A DNA stretch of 64,000 bases from JAJPKK01 sp963747835 (GCA_963747835.1 CAVVGO010000005.1:434001-498000), one strand, 5' to 3'; shown: positions 28,097 through 41,057, counted from the stretch's first letter. Program-made: numbers and translations. Notes: generated by a model from the sequence alone, not told the origin.

Positions 28097-29501
28097 ACTA
28101 CTGCGGACGACGGCGTTCCGGCTGACGCTCGTCTATCTCGTGGTGTTTGCGCTGTTCGCCGCATTCCTGCTCGGCTATTTCGCGCTCAACACCCGCCGCC
28201 TCATCAACGAACAGATCGCCGGCATCGTCGACACCGAGGTGCAGCCGCTTACCGGCGCAATACAATCAGGCCGGCATCAGGCGGCTCGTCGGCATCGTCG
28301 ACGTGCGCTCGCGCCGTCCCGGATCAAGCCTTTATCTCGTCACCACGCCGACCGGCGAGGGGCTTGCCGGCAATGTCGGCTCGCTTGAGCCCGGCATCCT
28401 CGAACGGCAGGGCTGGGTCGAGACCGCCTATCGCCGGCTCGAGGAGCCCGAAACGACCGAGCACAACGCGCTGGTGCGGGTGACGCGGCTGCCGGGCGGC
28501 ATCCGCCTGCTGATCGGGCGCGACCTCGAAGAGCGCGAGCGGATGTTCCACATCATCTCGCTTGCCGGCCGCTGGTCGGTGGCGATCGTCATCGTGCTCG
28601 GCATGTCGGGCGGCCTGTTCGTGAGCCGGCGCGTGCTCAACCGCGTCGATGCCATGACCGGCGACGGCGCAGACCATCATGGCCGGCGATCTCACGGGCC
28701 GCCTGTCGGTCATCGGCAGCGGCGACGAATTCGATCGCCTGGCGCTCAACCTCAACGGCATGCTGGAGCGCATCGAATCGCTGATGCGCGGCCTGAAGGA
28801 GGTGACCGACAACGTCGCCCACGATCTCAAGACGCCGCTGACGCGGCTGCGCAATCGCTGCGAAGCGGCGCTGCGAAACGGCGAAAACCGAGGCCGATTA
28901 CCGCCGCGTCGCTGGAGGAGACGATCGAGGAATCGGTGGGGCTGATCCGCACCTTCGATGCGCTTCTGATGATCGCGCGCGCCGAATCCGGCGAAGTGCG
29001 CGACGGCATGGCCGAGTTCGACGTCGCCGAAGTCGCCCGCGACGTCAGCGAGCTTTACGAGCCGCTTGCCGAGGACAAGGGCCTGACGCTCGACGTCGAG
29101 GCGAGCCATCCGGCGGCCGTCAAGGGCAATCGCGAACTCGTCAGCCAGGCGCTCGCCAATCTGGTCGACAATGCCATCAAATATGCGGCGCCGAACGCAG
29201 GCGAATGGCGACAACGCCCCGCCCGGCATCGTCGTCAGGGCCGGCACCGACAAGCGACCAGGTGGTGCTGACGGTGAGCGACAACGGTCCGGGCATTCCG
29301 GAAGGCGACCGCTCGCGCGTGGTCGATCGTTTCGTCCGCCTGGAGCAGAGCCGGTCGCAGCCGGGCTCGGGGCTTGGCCTGAGTCTCGTCTCGGCGGTCG
29401 CGCGGCTTGCATGGCGGCGAGCTCAAGCTCGAGGACAATGCGCCCGGTCTGCGGGCGCGGATTGCGCTGCCCCGCGCCGTCATCCCGCCGCAACGGGCGG
29501 C

Positions 29502-29505
<4 letters not shown>
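28080..29505 (+). CDS. Sensor histidine kinase, heavily frameshifted
   Basis: The kinase starts at a GTG inside the regulator gene (MTALGKLLRTTAFRLTLVYL, TM1). A periplasmic domain of about 125 residues is split near 28255 and includes SSLYLVTTPTGEGLAGNVGS. TM2 (SVAIVIVLGMSGGLFVSRRV) and a HAMP region follow, broken near 28670. The H-box is VAHDLKTPLTRLRNR. Further breaks near 28890, 29210, 29260 and 29405 scatter the ATPase domain, whose N-box (NLVDNAIKYA), G1 (SDNGPGIPEGD) and G2 (GSGLGLSLVSAV) can all be read. The natural end RAVIPPQRAA is at 29505, overlapping the glnE start. Length after correction (about 475 residues) is normal. Confidence 0.85.
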
Positions 29506-32478
<2,973 letters not shown>

Positions 32479-32517
32479 TTGGCTCGGCGCACTTTGGCGG
32501 TGCTGGAGCAGGCGCAC

Positions 32518-34201
32518 TCACGACGGCTGCGCGGCCGCGTCGACGCCGGCGAGGCGACCGAAGGTTGCGGCTCGGCAGATACCGTGCTGGCCGAAGCCGC
32601 CGGCGGAAATCCCCGCATGCATAAAGGCCGGGGATCACTTTGCCCCGCAGGTCGATGACCTGCGCGGTTGTGTTGATCCTGATGCCCGTATAACTGTCGT
32701 GCAGCGCCGGAGTATGCCAGCCCGCGTAAAAAGGCGGCGTGGCGATTTTGTGCATCGGCCGCGGCTTCTTGAAGTCCACGTCGACGCCCGAATCGACGAA
32801 GGAATTGTAGCGTTCCACCGTGCTGCGGAGCGACGCGGCGGGCAACGGCCGCCACTGGTATTCGTTGACAATGTTGGCGGCTAGTTCGTCGATGGTATCG
32901 CCGCGGAAGAAGTAGCCGTTCGGATCGACGTAGGGCGGCTTGACCTGCCACTTCTCGCGCGCCACCGCATCGGCATCGAAGATGGCCCAGATTGGTCCGC
33001 CGCCGTTGAGCTTCTTCGGATCTCCGGTCCACGCCAGCGCCGCCGCGTAATATTCGAAGTCCTGGTTGGGGACGGTCTCGTCATAGAAGCGCAGGCCGTT
33101 CTCTTTCACCAGGATCACGTTCTGGTAGTCCTTGACGGCGAGGCCGACGGCGCCGGCGCGGAAGAAATGCGGACTGGTCGGGTAAAGCTCGGTCGCGCCG
33201 CCGTTGCTCTTCTTGCCCAGCCGTCCCTTGTTGATGAGGTGATCCTCCTGGACGGTCTGGCAGGCAGTCGCCCCGAGGGCCGCGCCTATTTCCATGGCGG
33301 CGATCTCGCCGTCGGCGGTCCGCTGCGTCCATTCGCTGTTTTCAGCCTGGTATTCCTCGGTCAGCCTCACGTCGAACATGGTGCGGAACACCGGATTGCC
33401 GGCGCTGCCGCCGGTGGCCACGATGATGCCCTTGCGGGCCCGGATGTTCACGGTCTTGATTTTCGGCTTGTACCACTCGTCGACTTCGATCGCCGTAATG
33501 CCGGTCACCCGTCCGGCCAATTGGCTCTCGCGGTGAATTTTCGTCATCTGGTGCTGCAGCAATATCTCGATCCCCATTTGCCGCGCGGTTTTCTCGAGCG
33601 GCCTGACAAAACCGGAGCCGCGTGCCGGGGTCGTCGGTTCGTTGGGCCATCGCACCACGTTGAGCCGCGTGCGGGCGCGGTCGAGACGATCCGGAATGGC
33701 CCGGTAGGATTCAAACTTGACCCCATGCTTTTCAAGCCAGTTGAACATCTCGACGCTGTTGTCGGCATGGGTGCGGACAAGCTCGCGGTCGCTGAACCGG
33801 CCCATCGGCCGCTCCGGGCGCGACCAATCCGCGAAGATGAGATCGGGCGAATCCTGCACGCCTTTTTCTTTCTGCATGCGGTTGCCGCCGCCGATGTAGA
33901 GTCCGCCATAGCTCATCATGGCGCGCCCGCCGATGTCGAAATTCTTCTCGACGATCAGCACCGATGCGCCTTTTTCGCGCGCCGCAATGGCCGCGGTCAG
34001 CCCCCCGGCCCCGGCGCCGATGACGAGGACATCGACCTCGCGATCCCAGGCGATTGCTTCCGCCGCCCGGGCCGTTGGCATCGCCGCCACCGCAACGGTG
34101 CCGGCCGCCGCGCCGGTTGCCAGAAAGCTTCGCCTGTCGATCGCCGCATTGGCGCGATCGTCGTCGTGGTCGGGACCGGCGTCCTTGGGTGACTTTGACA
34201 A
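32518..34201 (-). CDS. Tat-exported FAD-dependent oxidoreductase (fumarate reductase/ketosteroid dehydrogenase type), frameshifted near 3' end
   Basis: The protein has a twin-arginine signal at residues 23-45 (RRSFLATGAAAGTVAVAAM) and an FAD-binding Rossmann motif at about 57-80 (VLVIGAGAGGLTAAIAAREK). It continues with features of the FAD_binding_2 family: KNFDIGGRAMMSYGGLYIGG, GIIVATGGSAGNP and VIPGLYACGD. The long frame runs on to 32450 with an unlikely Arg-rich tail overlapping glnE. Removing one base near 32618 gives the family ending SAGGFGQHGICRAATFGRLA and a stop at 32518. The enzyme probably acts in the periplasm on an organic acid or ketone. It is divergent from a Bug receptor gene and may belong with it. 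Confidence 0.85.
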
Positions 34202-34382
34202 TCGGACCTCCTCGCCATGCTCGAAATTGCTTTTGAAAGCTGATTATCCGACAGCTTATGGGCATGACCATTCATGGTCAATAAAACGCGCGAAGCCGCC
34301 GGGCCTACCTGGCTCTGAAGGCGTGTGGGCTTGCGAAGCAGCCCCAAAACACGCAGCATGCGCGTACACCGGCGGACGAGAC

Positions 34383-35399
34383 ATGAACACATCGCGGGCT
34401 TTGGTCGCGGCCCTGGGGCTCGGCCTTTGCGGGCAGGTCCTGGAGGTCGCGTTAATTGTTGCCTGCGATGGCGCGCTGGATGCCGCTTGGGCGCAAGCCG
34501 GTTATCCGAGCCATCCGGTGCGGATCGTGGTTCCGTCGGTCGCCGGCGGGACGCTCGACGTGGTCACCCGGATCGCGGCGAACGCGCTGTCGGGTGTTCT
34601 CGGCGCCAATGTGGTGGTCGATAATCGCAGCGGTGCCGGCAATATCCTCGGCTCCCGTGAGGTCGCCCGCTCGGAAGCGGACGGATATACGCTGCTGATG
34701 TCGAGTTCGAGCGGTCAGGTTATCAGCCCGCTGGTCTACCGAAACGTCGGCTACGATCCGATCAAGAGCTTTGCGCCGATCGCATTGGTTGCCGAGGGCG
34801 CGGCCGTCCTGGTCGTCAATCCGGCCCTGCCGTTCATGACCGTGCAGGACGTTGTTGCCTTTGCGAAAGCCGATCCGGGCAAGCTCAACTATGCGTCGGC
34901 GGGAGTCGGGACGGTGCCGCATCTGATCGGCGAGCTGTTCAAGGCGCGCGCCGGGATCGATCTCGTCCATGTACCCTATCGCGGCGGCGCCCCGGCAACC
35001 GCGGACGTGATCGGCGGCAACATTCACATGACTTTCGACGCGATTGGTCCGTCGCTCCAGCACATCAAGGACGGGCGGCTGCGGGCGCTTGCGGTCACGA
35101 GCGTGGCGCGGATCGCCGATCTGCCCGACCTGCCTACCATGGTGGAAGTCGGCTATCCGGACGTGGTGTCGATGTCGTGGACCGGATTGTTCGCGCCCGT
35201 CGGCACCGATGAGAAAATCGTCGCCAGGCTGAACGTCGCCGTCAACGCAGCGTTGAAATCGGCTGAGGTCGGTGCCGCACTTGCCAGCATCGGCTATCGG
35301 ACGCGGGGCGGACCGCAGGACGCTCTCATCGAAATGATGGCGACCGAGAACCACAAATGGGCGCCGATCGTGCGGGCGCTCGATCTCAAGGCCGAGTGA
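34383..35399 (+). CDS. Bug-family tripartite tricarboxylate transporter substrate-binding protein
   Basis: This 338-residue periplasmic receptor has a signal peptide ending near residue 37 (DAAWAQA). The Bug landmarks are VRIVVPSVAGGTLDVVTRI, VVDNRSGAGNILGSREVAR, YASAGVGTVPHLIGELF, HVPYRGGAPATADVIGGNI and LPTMVEVGYPDVV. It is only distantly similar to the receptor at 4633-5613. No TctA or TctB gene is nearby. It is followed 12 bases later by a maleate-isomerase-like gene, so the ligand may be a dicarboxylate or an aryl malonate; this is inference from context. Confidence 0.9.
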   Translation: MNTSRALVAALGLGLCGQVLEVALIVACDGALDAAWAQAGYPSHPVRIVVPSVAGGTLDVVTRIAANALSGVLGANVVVDNRSGAGNILGSREVARSEADGYTLLMSSSSGQVISPLVYRNVGYDPIKSFAPIALVAEGAAVLVVNPALPFMTVQDVVAFAKADPGKLNYASAGVGTVPHLIGELFKARAGIDLVHVPYRGGAPATADVIGGNIHMTFDAIGPSLQHIKDGRLRALAVTSVARIADLPDLPTMVEVGYPDVVSMSWTGLFAPVGTDEKIVARLNVAVNAALKSAEVGAALASIGYRTRGGPQDALIEMMATENHKWAPIVRALDLKAE

Positions 35400-35411
35400 A
35401 CGAGGGCGGTC

Positions 35412-36134
35412 ATGGTGGCGCGCGTCGGACTGATCATTCCGTCCTCGAACCGCATAGTCGAGCAGGAAATGGTGCCGGCATTTCCGCGCGGCGTGCAGGC
35501 CCACGTCATGCGCCTGCGCATGACCGGCGCCCACCACGTCGGGCTCGACCGGTTGCTGCCGCGCGTCGAGGAGGCAACCGCCATGCTGCGCGACGCCAAG
35601 TGTGATGTCATCGCGTTCCATTGCACCGCGACCTCGATGGAGAGCGGTTCGGACGGCGAAGCGCGCATTCTGGCGGCGATGGCGGGAGCCGGCGCCCCGC
35701 GGGCATTCACGACTGCCGGTGCCATCGGCGCCGCATTCGATCGGCTCGGCGCCAGACGGATCGTGCTGGTGACGCCCTATGACGCCAAGACCACCGCGGA
35801 TGAGGCCGCGTTCCTGACAAGCGCCGGCTACGAGACGTTGTCCGCGACCGGCTTCGACCTCGGCGGCAGCGACCAGTTCTGCGCGGCGCCGCCCGAATTC
35901 TGGCGAGACCGCGCCGTCGAAGCAGCGCGACCCGACGCCGATGCCTACTTGATAAGCTGCGCCAATATTTCCACGTTTTCGATCATTGCCGAGCTCGAAT
36001 CCCAACTCGGTCGTCCCGTCGTCACCAGCAACCAGGCGGTGATCTGGGAGACGCTGAGGCAACTCGACTGGCGTGATCGCGGCAACTGCCCAGGGCAGCT
36101 GCTCGGTGTGACGGATGCGGCTTCCGCCGCGTAA
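35412..36134 (+). CDS. Asp/Glu racemase superfamily enzyme (maleate isomerase / arylmalonate decarboxylase type)
   Basis: This 240-residue protein has the pattern of maleate cis-trans isomerase and arylmalonate decarboxylase. It starts VARVGLIIPSSNRIVEQEM and has the first catalytic Cys71 in IAFHCTATSME. The GAIGAAFDRLGARRIVLVTPY segment follows, with a second Cys183 in YLISCANISTFSIIAELE. Two cysteines in these positions are expected for maleate isomerase and racemases; arylmalonate decarboxylase keeps only the second. The enzyme should interconvert or decarboxylate small dicarboxylates in the cytoplasm. It forms an operon with the Bug receptor upstream. Confidence 0.82.
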   Translation: MVARVGLIIPSSNRIVEQEMVPAFPRGVQAHVMRLRMTGAHHVGLDRLLPRVEEATAMLRDAKCDVIAFHCTATSMESGSDGEARILAAMAGAGAPRAFTTAGAIGAAFDRLGARRIVLVTPYDAKTTADEAAFLTSAGYETLSATGFDLGGSDQFCAAPPEFWRDRAVEAARPDADAYLISCANISTFSIIAELESQLGRPVVTSNQAVIWETLRQLDWRDRGNCPGQLLGVTDAASAA

Positions 36135-36158
36135 AAGCGGAACCAGTGCAGCCTTCCG

Positions 36159-36893
36159 TCAGACCGCTGCGCGGGACGCCGCGCGACCAAGATAAGCCTC
36201 GCGCACGCGATCGTCCTCGCGCAACGCGGCGCAGGAGCCGCTCGCAATGATGGCGCCGGTCTGCAGCACGTAGCCGCGGCTTGCCGTTTCCAGCGCGTAA
36301 CGTGCGTTCTGCTCGACCAGGAGAATGCTCACGCCCGTCGCATTGATGGCGCGGATGGTGCGGAAGATATCCGCGACCACCATCGGGGCGAGGCCGAGCG
36401 AAGGTTCATCGAGGCATAGCAGATGCGGTTCCGACATCATGGCGCGACCAAGCACCAGCATCTGCTGTTCGCCGCCGCTCAACGTGCCGGCATTCTGGGA
36501 CGGGCGCTCGCGCAGGCGCGGAAACATGTCGAACATCCGCTCGATCAGCCGCCGCACCTTGGCGATGTCGCCGCGATGTTTGAAGCCGCCGAGTTCTAGA
36601 TTCTCTCGCACCGTCAGGAACGGGAAAACATGCCGTCCCTCCGGAACCAGCGCGATGCCGAGATTGGTTCGCGCATAGGACGGCAACCGGGTGATGTCGG
36701 TGCCGCAAAAGCTGATCGATCCGGCCCGCGGCAGCAGGGCACCTGCGACGGCGCGCAACGTCGTCGACTTGCCCGCTCCGTTGGCGCCGATCAAGGCCAC
36801 AATCTCGCCTTCCGCGATCTCGAACGAAACATCGCGACAGACCACCGCCTCTCCATAGGCGAGATCGAGGTTTCCGGCGACCAGCATGCTCAT
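36159..36893 (-). CDS. livF: Branched-chain amino-acid-type ABC transporter ATP-binding protein (LivF)
   Basis: This 244-residue ATPase has Walker A (GANGAGKST), the Q-loop region, the signature LSGGEQQMLVLGRAM and Walker B (LLCLDEPSLGLAP) followed by the H-loop region. It is the LivF-type subunit of the HAAT family. Together with LivG it energises uptake through LivH and LivM. It is the last gene of the transporter set (39.6 to 36.2 kb), five bases after livG. The substrate is set by the binding protein at 39600-40745. Confidence 0.92.
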   Translation of the reverse strand: MSMLVAGNLDLAYGEAVVCRDVSFEIAEGEIVALIGANGAGKSTTLRAVAGALLPRAGSISFCGTDITRLPSYARTNLGIALVPEGRHVFPFLTVRENLELGGFKHRGDIAKVRRLIERMFDMFPRLRERPSQNAGTLSGGEQQMLVLGRAMMSEPHLLCLDEPSLGLAPMVVADIFRTIRAINATGVSILLVEQNARYALETASRGYVLQTGAIIASGSCAALREDDRVREAYLGRAASRAAV

Positions 36894-36898
36894 CGGAT

Positions 36899-37699
36899 CT
36901 ACGCGCCGAGATAGGCGTCGATTACGCCCGGGTGGCTTTGCACCTCGGCCGGCGCGCCTTCGAACAGAAATTGCCCGTAGTCGATGACGAGCACGCGGTC
37001 GGCGAGCTGCATCACCAAGTCCATATTGTGTTCGACGATGCAGAGCGTCAGGCCGTCGCGGCGGAGCATGCGGATGCGGTCAAGCAACATCTCGACTTCC
37101 GCGGCACCGAGCCCGGCGGCCGGTTCGTCCACCATCAACAGGCGCGGCGCCGTCGCCAGCGCACGCGCGATTTCAAGCATGCGCTGCTCGCCGTAAGACA
37201 GCGACCCCGCCGGTATGTGCGCGCGCCGTTCGAGACCCATGAATGTCAGCAGGCGCGAGGCCTCGTCGCGACAGTGCTCATGATTGCGCCGGAACGCCGG
37301 CCCGTGGAGGACATATTCCCAGGCCGGGATGCGGTGATGGATATGAAATCCGGCGACGACGTTGTCGATAGCGGACAGATGCCTGAACAATCGGATCTTC
37401 TGGAACGTGCGCGCGATGCCATGGCGCACGCGCCGATAGGCGGGAAGCGCGGTGAGGTCATTCCCGTCAAGCACGATCGAGCCGGCATCCGGCTGGTAGA
37501 TGCCGCTCAACAGGTTGAGCAGCGTCGACTTGCCGGCGCCGTTGGGTCCGATGACGGCAACGACGGTGCCCGCCGGTATGGCGAGCGAGATATCGCGCAG
37601 CGCCCGGACCCCGCCGAAACTCTTGTGCAGGCCGGAAGCGCGCAGCAGGGCGTCAGTGCCGGGGGAGCTCGAACTGTCAGCGCCGATTGGCGGCGTCAT
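36899..37699 (-). CDS. livG: Branched-chain amino-acid-type ABC transporter ATP-binding protein (LivG)
   Basis: This 266-residue ATPase has Walker A (GPNGAGKST), the LivG-type insertion around HIHHRIPAWEYVLHGPAFRR, the signature LSYGEQRMLEIARAL and Walker B (LLMVDEPAAGLG) followed by IVEHNMDLVMQLADR. The ATG overlaps the livM stop by four bases. It pairs with LivF on the cytoplasmic face of the transporter. Confidence 0.92.
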   Translation of the reverse strand: MTPPIGADSSSSPGTDALLRASGLHKSFGGVRALRDISLAIPAGTVVAVIGPNGAGKSTLLNLLSGIYQPDAGSIVLDGNDLTALPAYRRVRHGIARTFQKIRLFRHLSAIDNVVAGFHIHHRIPAWEYVLHGPAFRRNHEHCRDEASRLLTFMGLERRAHIPAGSLSYGEQRMLEIARALATAPRLLMVDEPAAGLGAAEVEMLLDRIRMLRRDGLTLCIVEHNMDLVMQLADRVLVIDYGQFLFEGAPAEVQSHPGVIDAYLGA

Positions 37700-38715
37700 C
37701 GGGTTATAACTCGCGTACGCGCCAGCCGGTCAAACGTTAGCTGTGCCGCCTCGACGAGGCCGCCCGGAATGAACAGGACCACGAGCGCGACCGCGACGCC
37801 GTAGACGACGAGCCGCAAGTCGCCGATGCCGCGCAGGAATTCCGGCAAAACGGTCAGAAGTATCGCGCCAAACACCGGTCCGATCAGCGTGCCCATTCCG
37901 CCGACCACGACCATGGCGAGGGTAGTGAAGGATTCGGTGACGAAGAACGCATCGGGCACCAGCGTCCCGACAAGGCTTGCATAAAAGCAGCCCGCCGCTC
38001 CGGCAACCGCGGAGCCGACGCCGAACGCGAACACTTTCCAGAGCCCGCAGTTGATCCCGAGCGAAGCTGCCGAGACTTCGTCTTCGCGGATCGCGGTTAG
38101 TGTCTCTCCGATCGGTGAGCGGATGAGCCGGTCGAGCAGGAGATAGCTGAGCAACGCAAATCCGGCGACGAGGTAAAGCAGGTTGGCGAGGTCATGGAAA
38201 TCGATCGTCGGCAGGCCGGGCAAGGCAAGTGCCGGCGGCGGCGGTATGGCGTAAATCCCGAGCGGGCCTTCGGTCAGGCTGATCCAGTTGAGCAGTATCT
38301 GATAGGTGATGACAGCGAAGCCGAGCGAGGCGATCGCAAGATAGTGGCCGCGCAGCCGCATGGCGAACAGCGATAGCACGATGCCGGCGAAACCGGAGAA
38401 CGCGACGCCGCCCGCAAACGCGATCCAGAACGGGATGCCGAGTTTCGTAATCAGCAGCGTCGAGGCGTAGGCCCCAAGGCCATAAAAGGCCGACTGGCCG
38501 AGATTGAGCTGGCCCGCATAGCCGAGCACGAAATCGAGCCCGATCGCCAGCATCACGTTGAGCGCGCAGACGATGAGGTTGGTGCGCCAATAAGTATCGG
38601 TGAAGATGACGGGCAGCAGCGCAATCGTCACGACGGCACACACCAGCGCCGTGCGCCGCGACAGCATCGGCGAAAGATACGCCGACGCCGGCTGTGCCGG
38701 GTCAGCGCTAGACAT
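37696..38715 (-). CDS. livM: Branched-chain amino-acid-type ABC transporter permease (LivM)
   Basis: This 339-residue membrane protein has about nine hydrophobic segments and the LivM landmarks NLIVCALNVMLAIGLDFVLG, YAGQLNLGQSAFYGLGAYAS and VVVGGMGTLIGPVFGAILL. The coupling helix region (EDEVSAASLGINCGLWKVF) is intact. It forms the membrane channel with LivH. The start overlaps the livH stop by eight bases. Confidence 0.92.
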   Translation of the reverse strand: MSSADPAQPASAYLSPMLSRRTALVCAVVTIALLPVIFTDTYWRTNLIVCALNVMLAIGLDFVLGYAGQLNLGQSAFYGLGAYASTLLITKLGIPFWIAFAGGVAFSGFAGIVLSLFAMRLRGHYLAIASLGFAVITYQILLNWISLTEGPLGIYAIPPPPALALPGLPTIDFHDLANLLYLVAGFALLSYLLLDRLIRSPIGETLTAIREDEVSAASLGINCGLWKVFAFGVGSAVAGAAGCFYASLVGTLVPDAFFVTESFTTLAMVVVGGMGTLIGPVFGAILLTVLPEFLRGIGDLRLVVYGVAVALVVLFIPGGLVEAAQLTFDRLARTRVITR

Positions 38716-39586
38716 TTTCGTCGCGTTTTTCGGCGATCAGCCCGGTCGGGCGAACAGCAAGCATCAGCAGGAGCAGGCCGAACACCACGATGTCGATCAT
38801 CCCGGGCCCGAGATATTGGGTGGTGAAACTCTCGATCAGCCCGACCAGCAGCCCCGCCAGGATCGTGCCTTCGACATTGCCGAAGCCGCCGATGATGACG
38901 ATGGCAAACGCTTTCACAATCACGGAGGTGCCGGCGAAGGGCGTCAGCACCAACACGGGACCGAGCATCGCCCCCGCCATTCCGGCAAGCGCCGACGCGA
39001 TGACGAAGGTGAGCATCACGAGCCGATCGGGATTGATGCCCATCAGTCCGGCGGTCTCGCGGTCCTGCGAGACTGCCCGCAGCGCTTTGCCGTGAAAGGT
39101 GAATTTCATGAATGCGTAGAGGAGGCCGATTGTCAGCGCTGAGACCACGATGATGAGCACGTTTTGCGCGGTGATGAAGATGCCACCGAGGCGGATGACG
39201 TCGTTGCTGTAGGGCGAGTCAAACGCATAGGGAATTGGGCCGAACCAGGCCAGCATCGCGTTTTCCATCGTGATGGAAACGCCAATGGTTGCAATCAGCG
39301 GCAGCAATTCACTGCCCTTGTTTCGCAGCGGCGCAAAGACCACGGCGTTCATGGCCCATCCGAGCACGCCGCCGATGACGAGAGCGACGACGATGCTTAG
39401 GAGATAACCGCCACCCAGGCCGTGCATGAAGAAATAAGCCGAAAACGCGCCGAACGTCATGATGTCGGCATGGGCGAAGTTGATTTGCAGCAGCACGCCG
39501 TAAATGAGGGTGAGCCCTAAGGCCACCAGAACATAGAGGCTACCCAGCACGACGCCGTTGATGCCCTGCTGCAAAACGACCGTCAT
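38708..39586 (-). CDS. livH: Branched-chain amino-acid-type ABC transporter permease (LivH)
   Basis: This 292-residue permease starts MTVVLQQGINGVVLGSLYVL, followed by LTLIYGVLLQINFAHADIM, KALRAVSQDRETAGLMGIN and VIIGGFGNVEGTILAGLLV, all typical of LivH. About eight membrane segments are visible. An in-frame extension upstream reaches into the binding protein gene and is not coding in character. It follows the binding protein by 13 bases. Confidence 0.92.
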   Translation of the reverse strand: MTVVLQQGINGVVLGSLYVLVALGLTLIYGVLLQINFAHADIMTFGAFSAYFFMHGLGGGYLLSIVVALVIGGVLGWAMNAVVFAPLRNKGSELLPLIATIGVSITMENAMLAWFGPIPYAFDSPYSNDVIRLGGIFITAQNVLIIVVSALTIGLLYAFMKFTFHGKALRAVSQDRETAGLMGINPDRLVMLTFVIASALAGMAGAMLGPVLVLTPFAGTSVIVKAFAIVIIGGFGNVEGTILAGLLVGLIESFTTQYLGPGMIDIVVFGLLLLMLAVRPTGLIAEKRDENV

Positions 39587-39599
39587 GACGATCGGCCGG

Positions 39600-40745
39600 T
39601 CAATTCCACTGCAGCGCCTTCCACCCGAGATCCGGCATGGTCTCCATATAATGGACCGTGTCCATCTTGTCGTTCTGGTTGGTGTTGTCGAACTCCACGC
39701 TGCCGGTAACGCCGGCGAAACTCTTCGTCGCCGCCAAACCTTCGCGGATCGTCCGGGCATCCGTGGCGCCGCGCTTCACCGTGTCCGCGATCAGCATGAT
39801 CTGATCGTAAGCATGGGCGTGGAGGTGGGTCGCGTCCTGGCCATATTTTGCCTTGAATGCCTCGACGAAATTGCGGACCAGCGGGCGCTGATCGGTCGGA
39901 TCGAATTGAACGATCCGGATGTAGCCGAGTGCCGCCTTGCCGGCCTTCTGCTCGAAGCCGAACGGCAGCCAGATTGTGCCGAGCTGAATCGCCTGGCCGC
40001 CGCCGGCTCTGGTCACCCCGACCTGCGCAAGCGCCTGGGTGATTTTCAGCCCTTGGCCTTCGAGCGTATAGGTCGGGATCACATCGATCTTGCCGACGCC
40101 GGCGATCCGCGTCGCGATGGACGTAAAATCATTGATGTCCCGGCCAAATCCGATATCGGCAAGTATTTTGCCACCGAGCTTGGTGAAGGTATCGCCGAAC
40201 ACCTTGGCATTGCCGATTCCGGCGTTGGTGTTTTCGTACAGCAGCACGGCAGTACGGGCGTTGAGGCGCTTATAGGCGTTTGTCGCGATATCGACGCCCT
40301 GCATCACTTCGTTGGGCATGATGCGAAAGGTCCAGGGATTGCCGGGTTCGGTGACCTTGATCGACGACGAGCCGGCATTGAGCAACGGCACCTTTGCCTG
40401 CTCCATCAGCGGCATGATGGCGAGCGTGGCGTCCGAGCACTCCTCGCCGATCACGACATCGGGCTTGTATTGTTCGAGCAATCGCTTGGCCGCTTGTGTC
40501 GCCGGCAACGGGCTGCAGCCGGAGTCCTCGTACTTCACCTCGAACCGGTAGCCGCCCACGCCGGCCCTGTTGATCTCCACGAGCGCGAGCTCGATGCCCT
40601 GCTTGTCCTGCGCACCGAAATAAGAACCCGGCCCCGACATAGGCAGCAGCGCTCCGATCTTGATGGTCTGATTGTCGGCACCGATGGCCGCCGAGGCGGC
40701 GAGAATGAAAGTCGTGGCAATCGAGGCGCAGCGGAAAATGATCAT
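39600..40745 (-). CDS. ABC transporter periplasmic binding protein (LivK-like)
   Basis: This 381-residue protein has a signal peptide (IIFRCASIATTFILAASAAI). Its mature fold is that of the Peripla_BP_6 family, with TIKIGALLPMSGPGSYFGAQ at the N-terminus, INRAGVGGYRFEVKYEDSG, PDVVIGEECSDATLAIMPLM and RPLVRNFVEAFKAKYGQDA. Proteins of this type bind branched-chain amino acids, amides, urea or aromatic acids; the ligand cannot be told from sequence. The ATG at 40745 has a GGAG ribosome-binding site. It is the first gene of the transporter operon running to 36159. The catabolic genes next door suggest an organic acid ligand. Confidence 0.9.
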   Translation of the reverse strand: MIIFRCASIATTFILAASAAIGADNQTIKIGALLPMSGPGSYFGAQDKQGIELALVEINRAGVGGYRFEVKYEDSGCSPLPATQAAKRLLEQYKPDVVIGEECSDATLAIMPLMEQAKVPLLNAGSSSIKVTEPGNPWTFRIMPNEVMQGVDIATNAYKRLNARTAVLLYENTNAGIGNAKVFGDTFTKLGGKILADIGFGRDINDFTSIATRIAGVGKIDVIPTYTLEGQGLKITQALAQVGVTRAGGGQAIQLGTIWLPFGFEQKAGKAALGYIRIVQFDPTDQRPLVRNFVEAFKAKYGQDATHLHAHAYDQIMLIADTVKRGATDARTIREGLAATKSFAGVTGSVEFDNTNQNDKMDTVHYMETMPDLGWKALQWN

Positions 40746-41057
40746 GGGTTTACTCCATGCAGTTCGCAATCGTGGCAAAGCCTGTGAGAGCCGACTTTAA
40801 TCCGGTGCGCGGCTCCACGCTACCGACAGAATACAATATGAGGATAAGATGATTTGGGTGTACGGCGGCAGCGAAAAGCTGCGCCAAAGGTCCGAATTAA
40901 ACGGGCGGAGAGAGCCCGAACACGGCAAGCCGCGCCGAGAATATGCGGCCGGCCTGACCCATCCTGGCAAAGTCGTCCTAAGTCGTCGTGGCGGGGTTCG
41001 CCGACGTCAGGCGTCCCGCACCGGCATCACCGCGCTCAGACTGGAGAAGACGGAGGC
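40746..41057. other. Intergenic region upstream of the transporter operon
   Basis: About 310 bases with no supported gene. The half next to 40745 should hold the promoter of the ABC transporter operon. No hairpin or operator repeat stands out. Confidence 0.4.
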
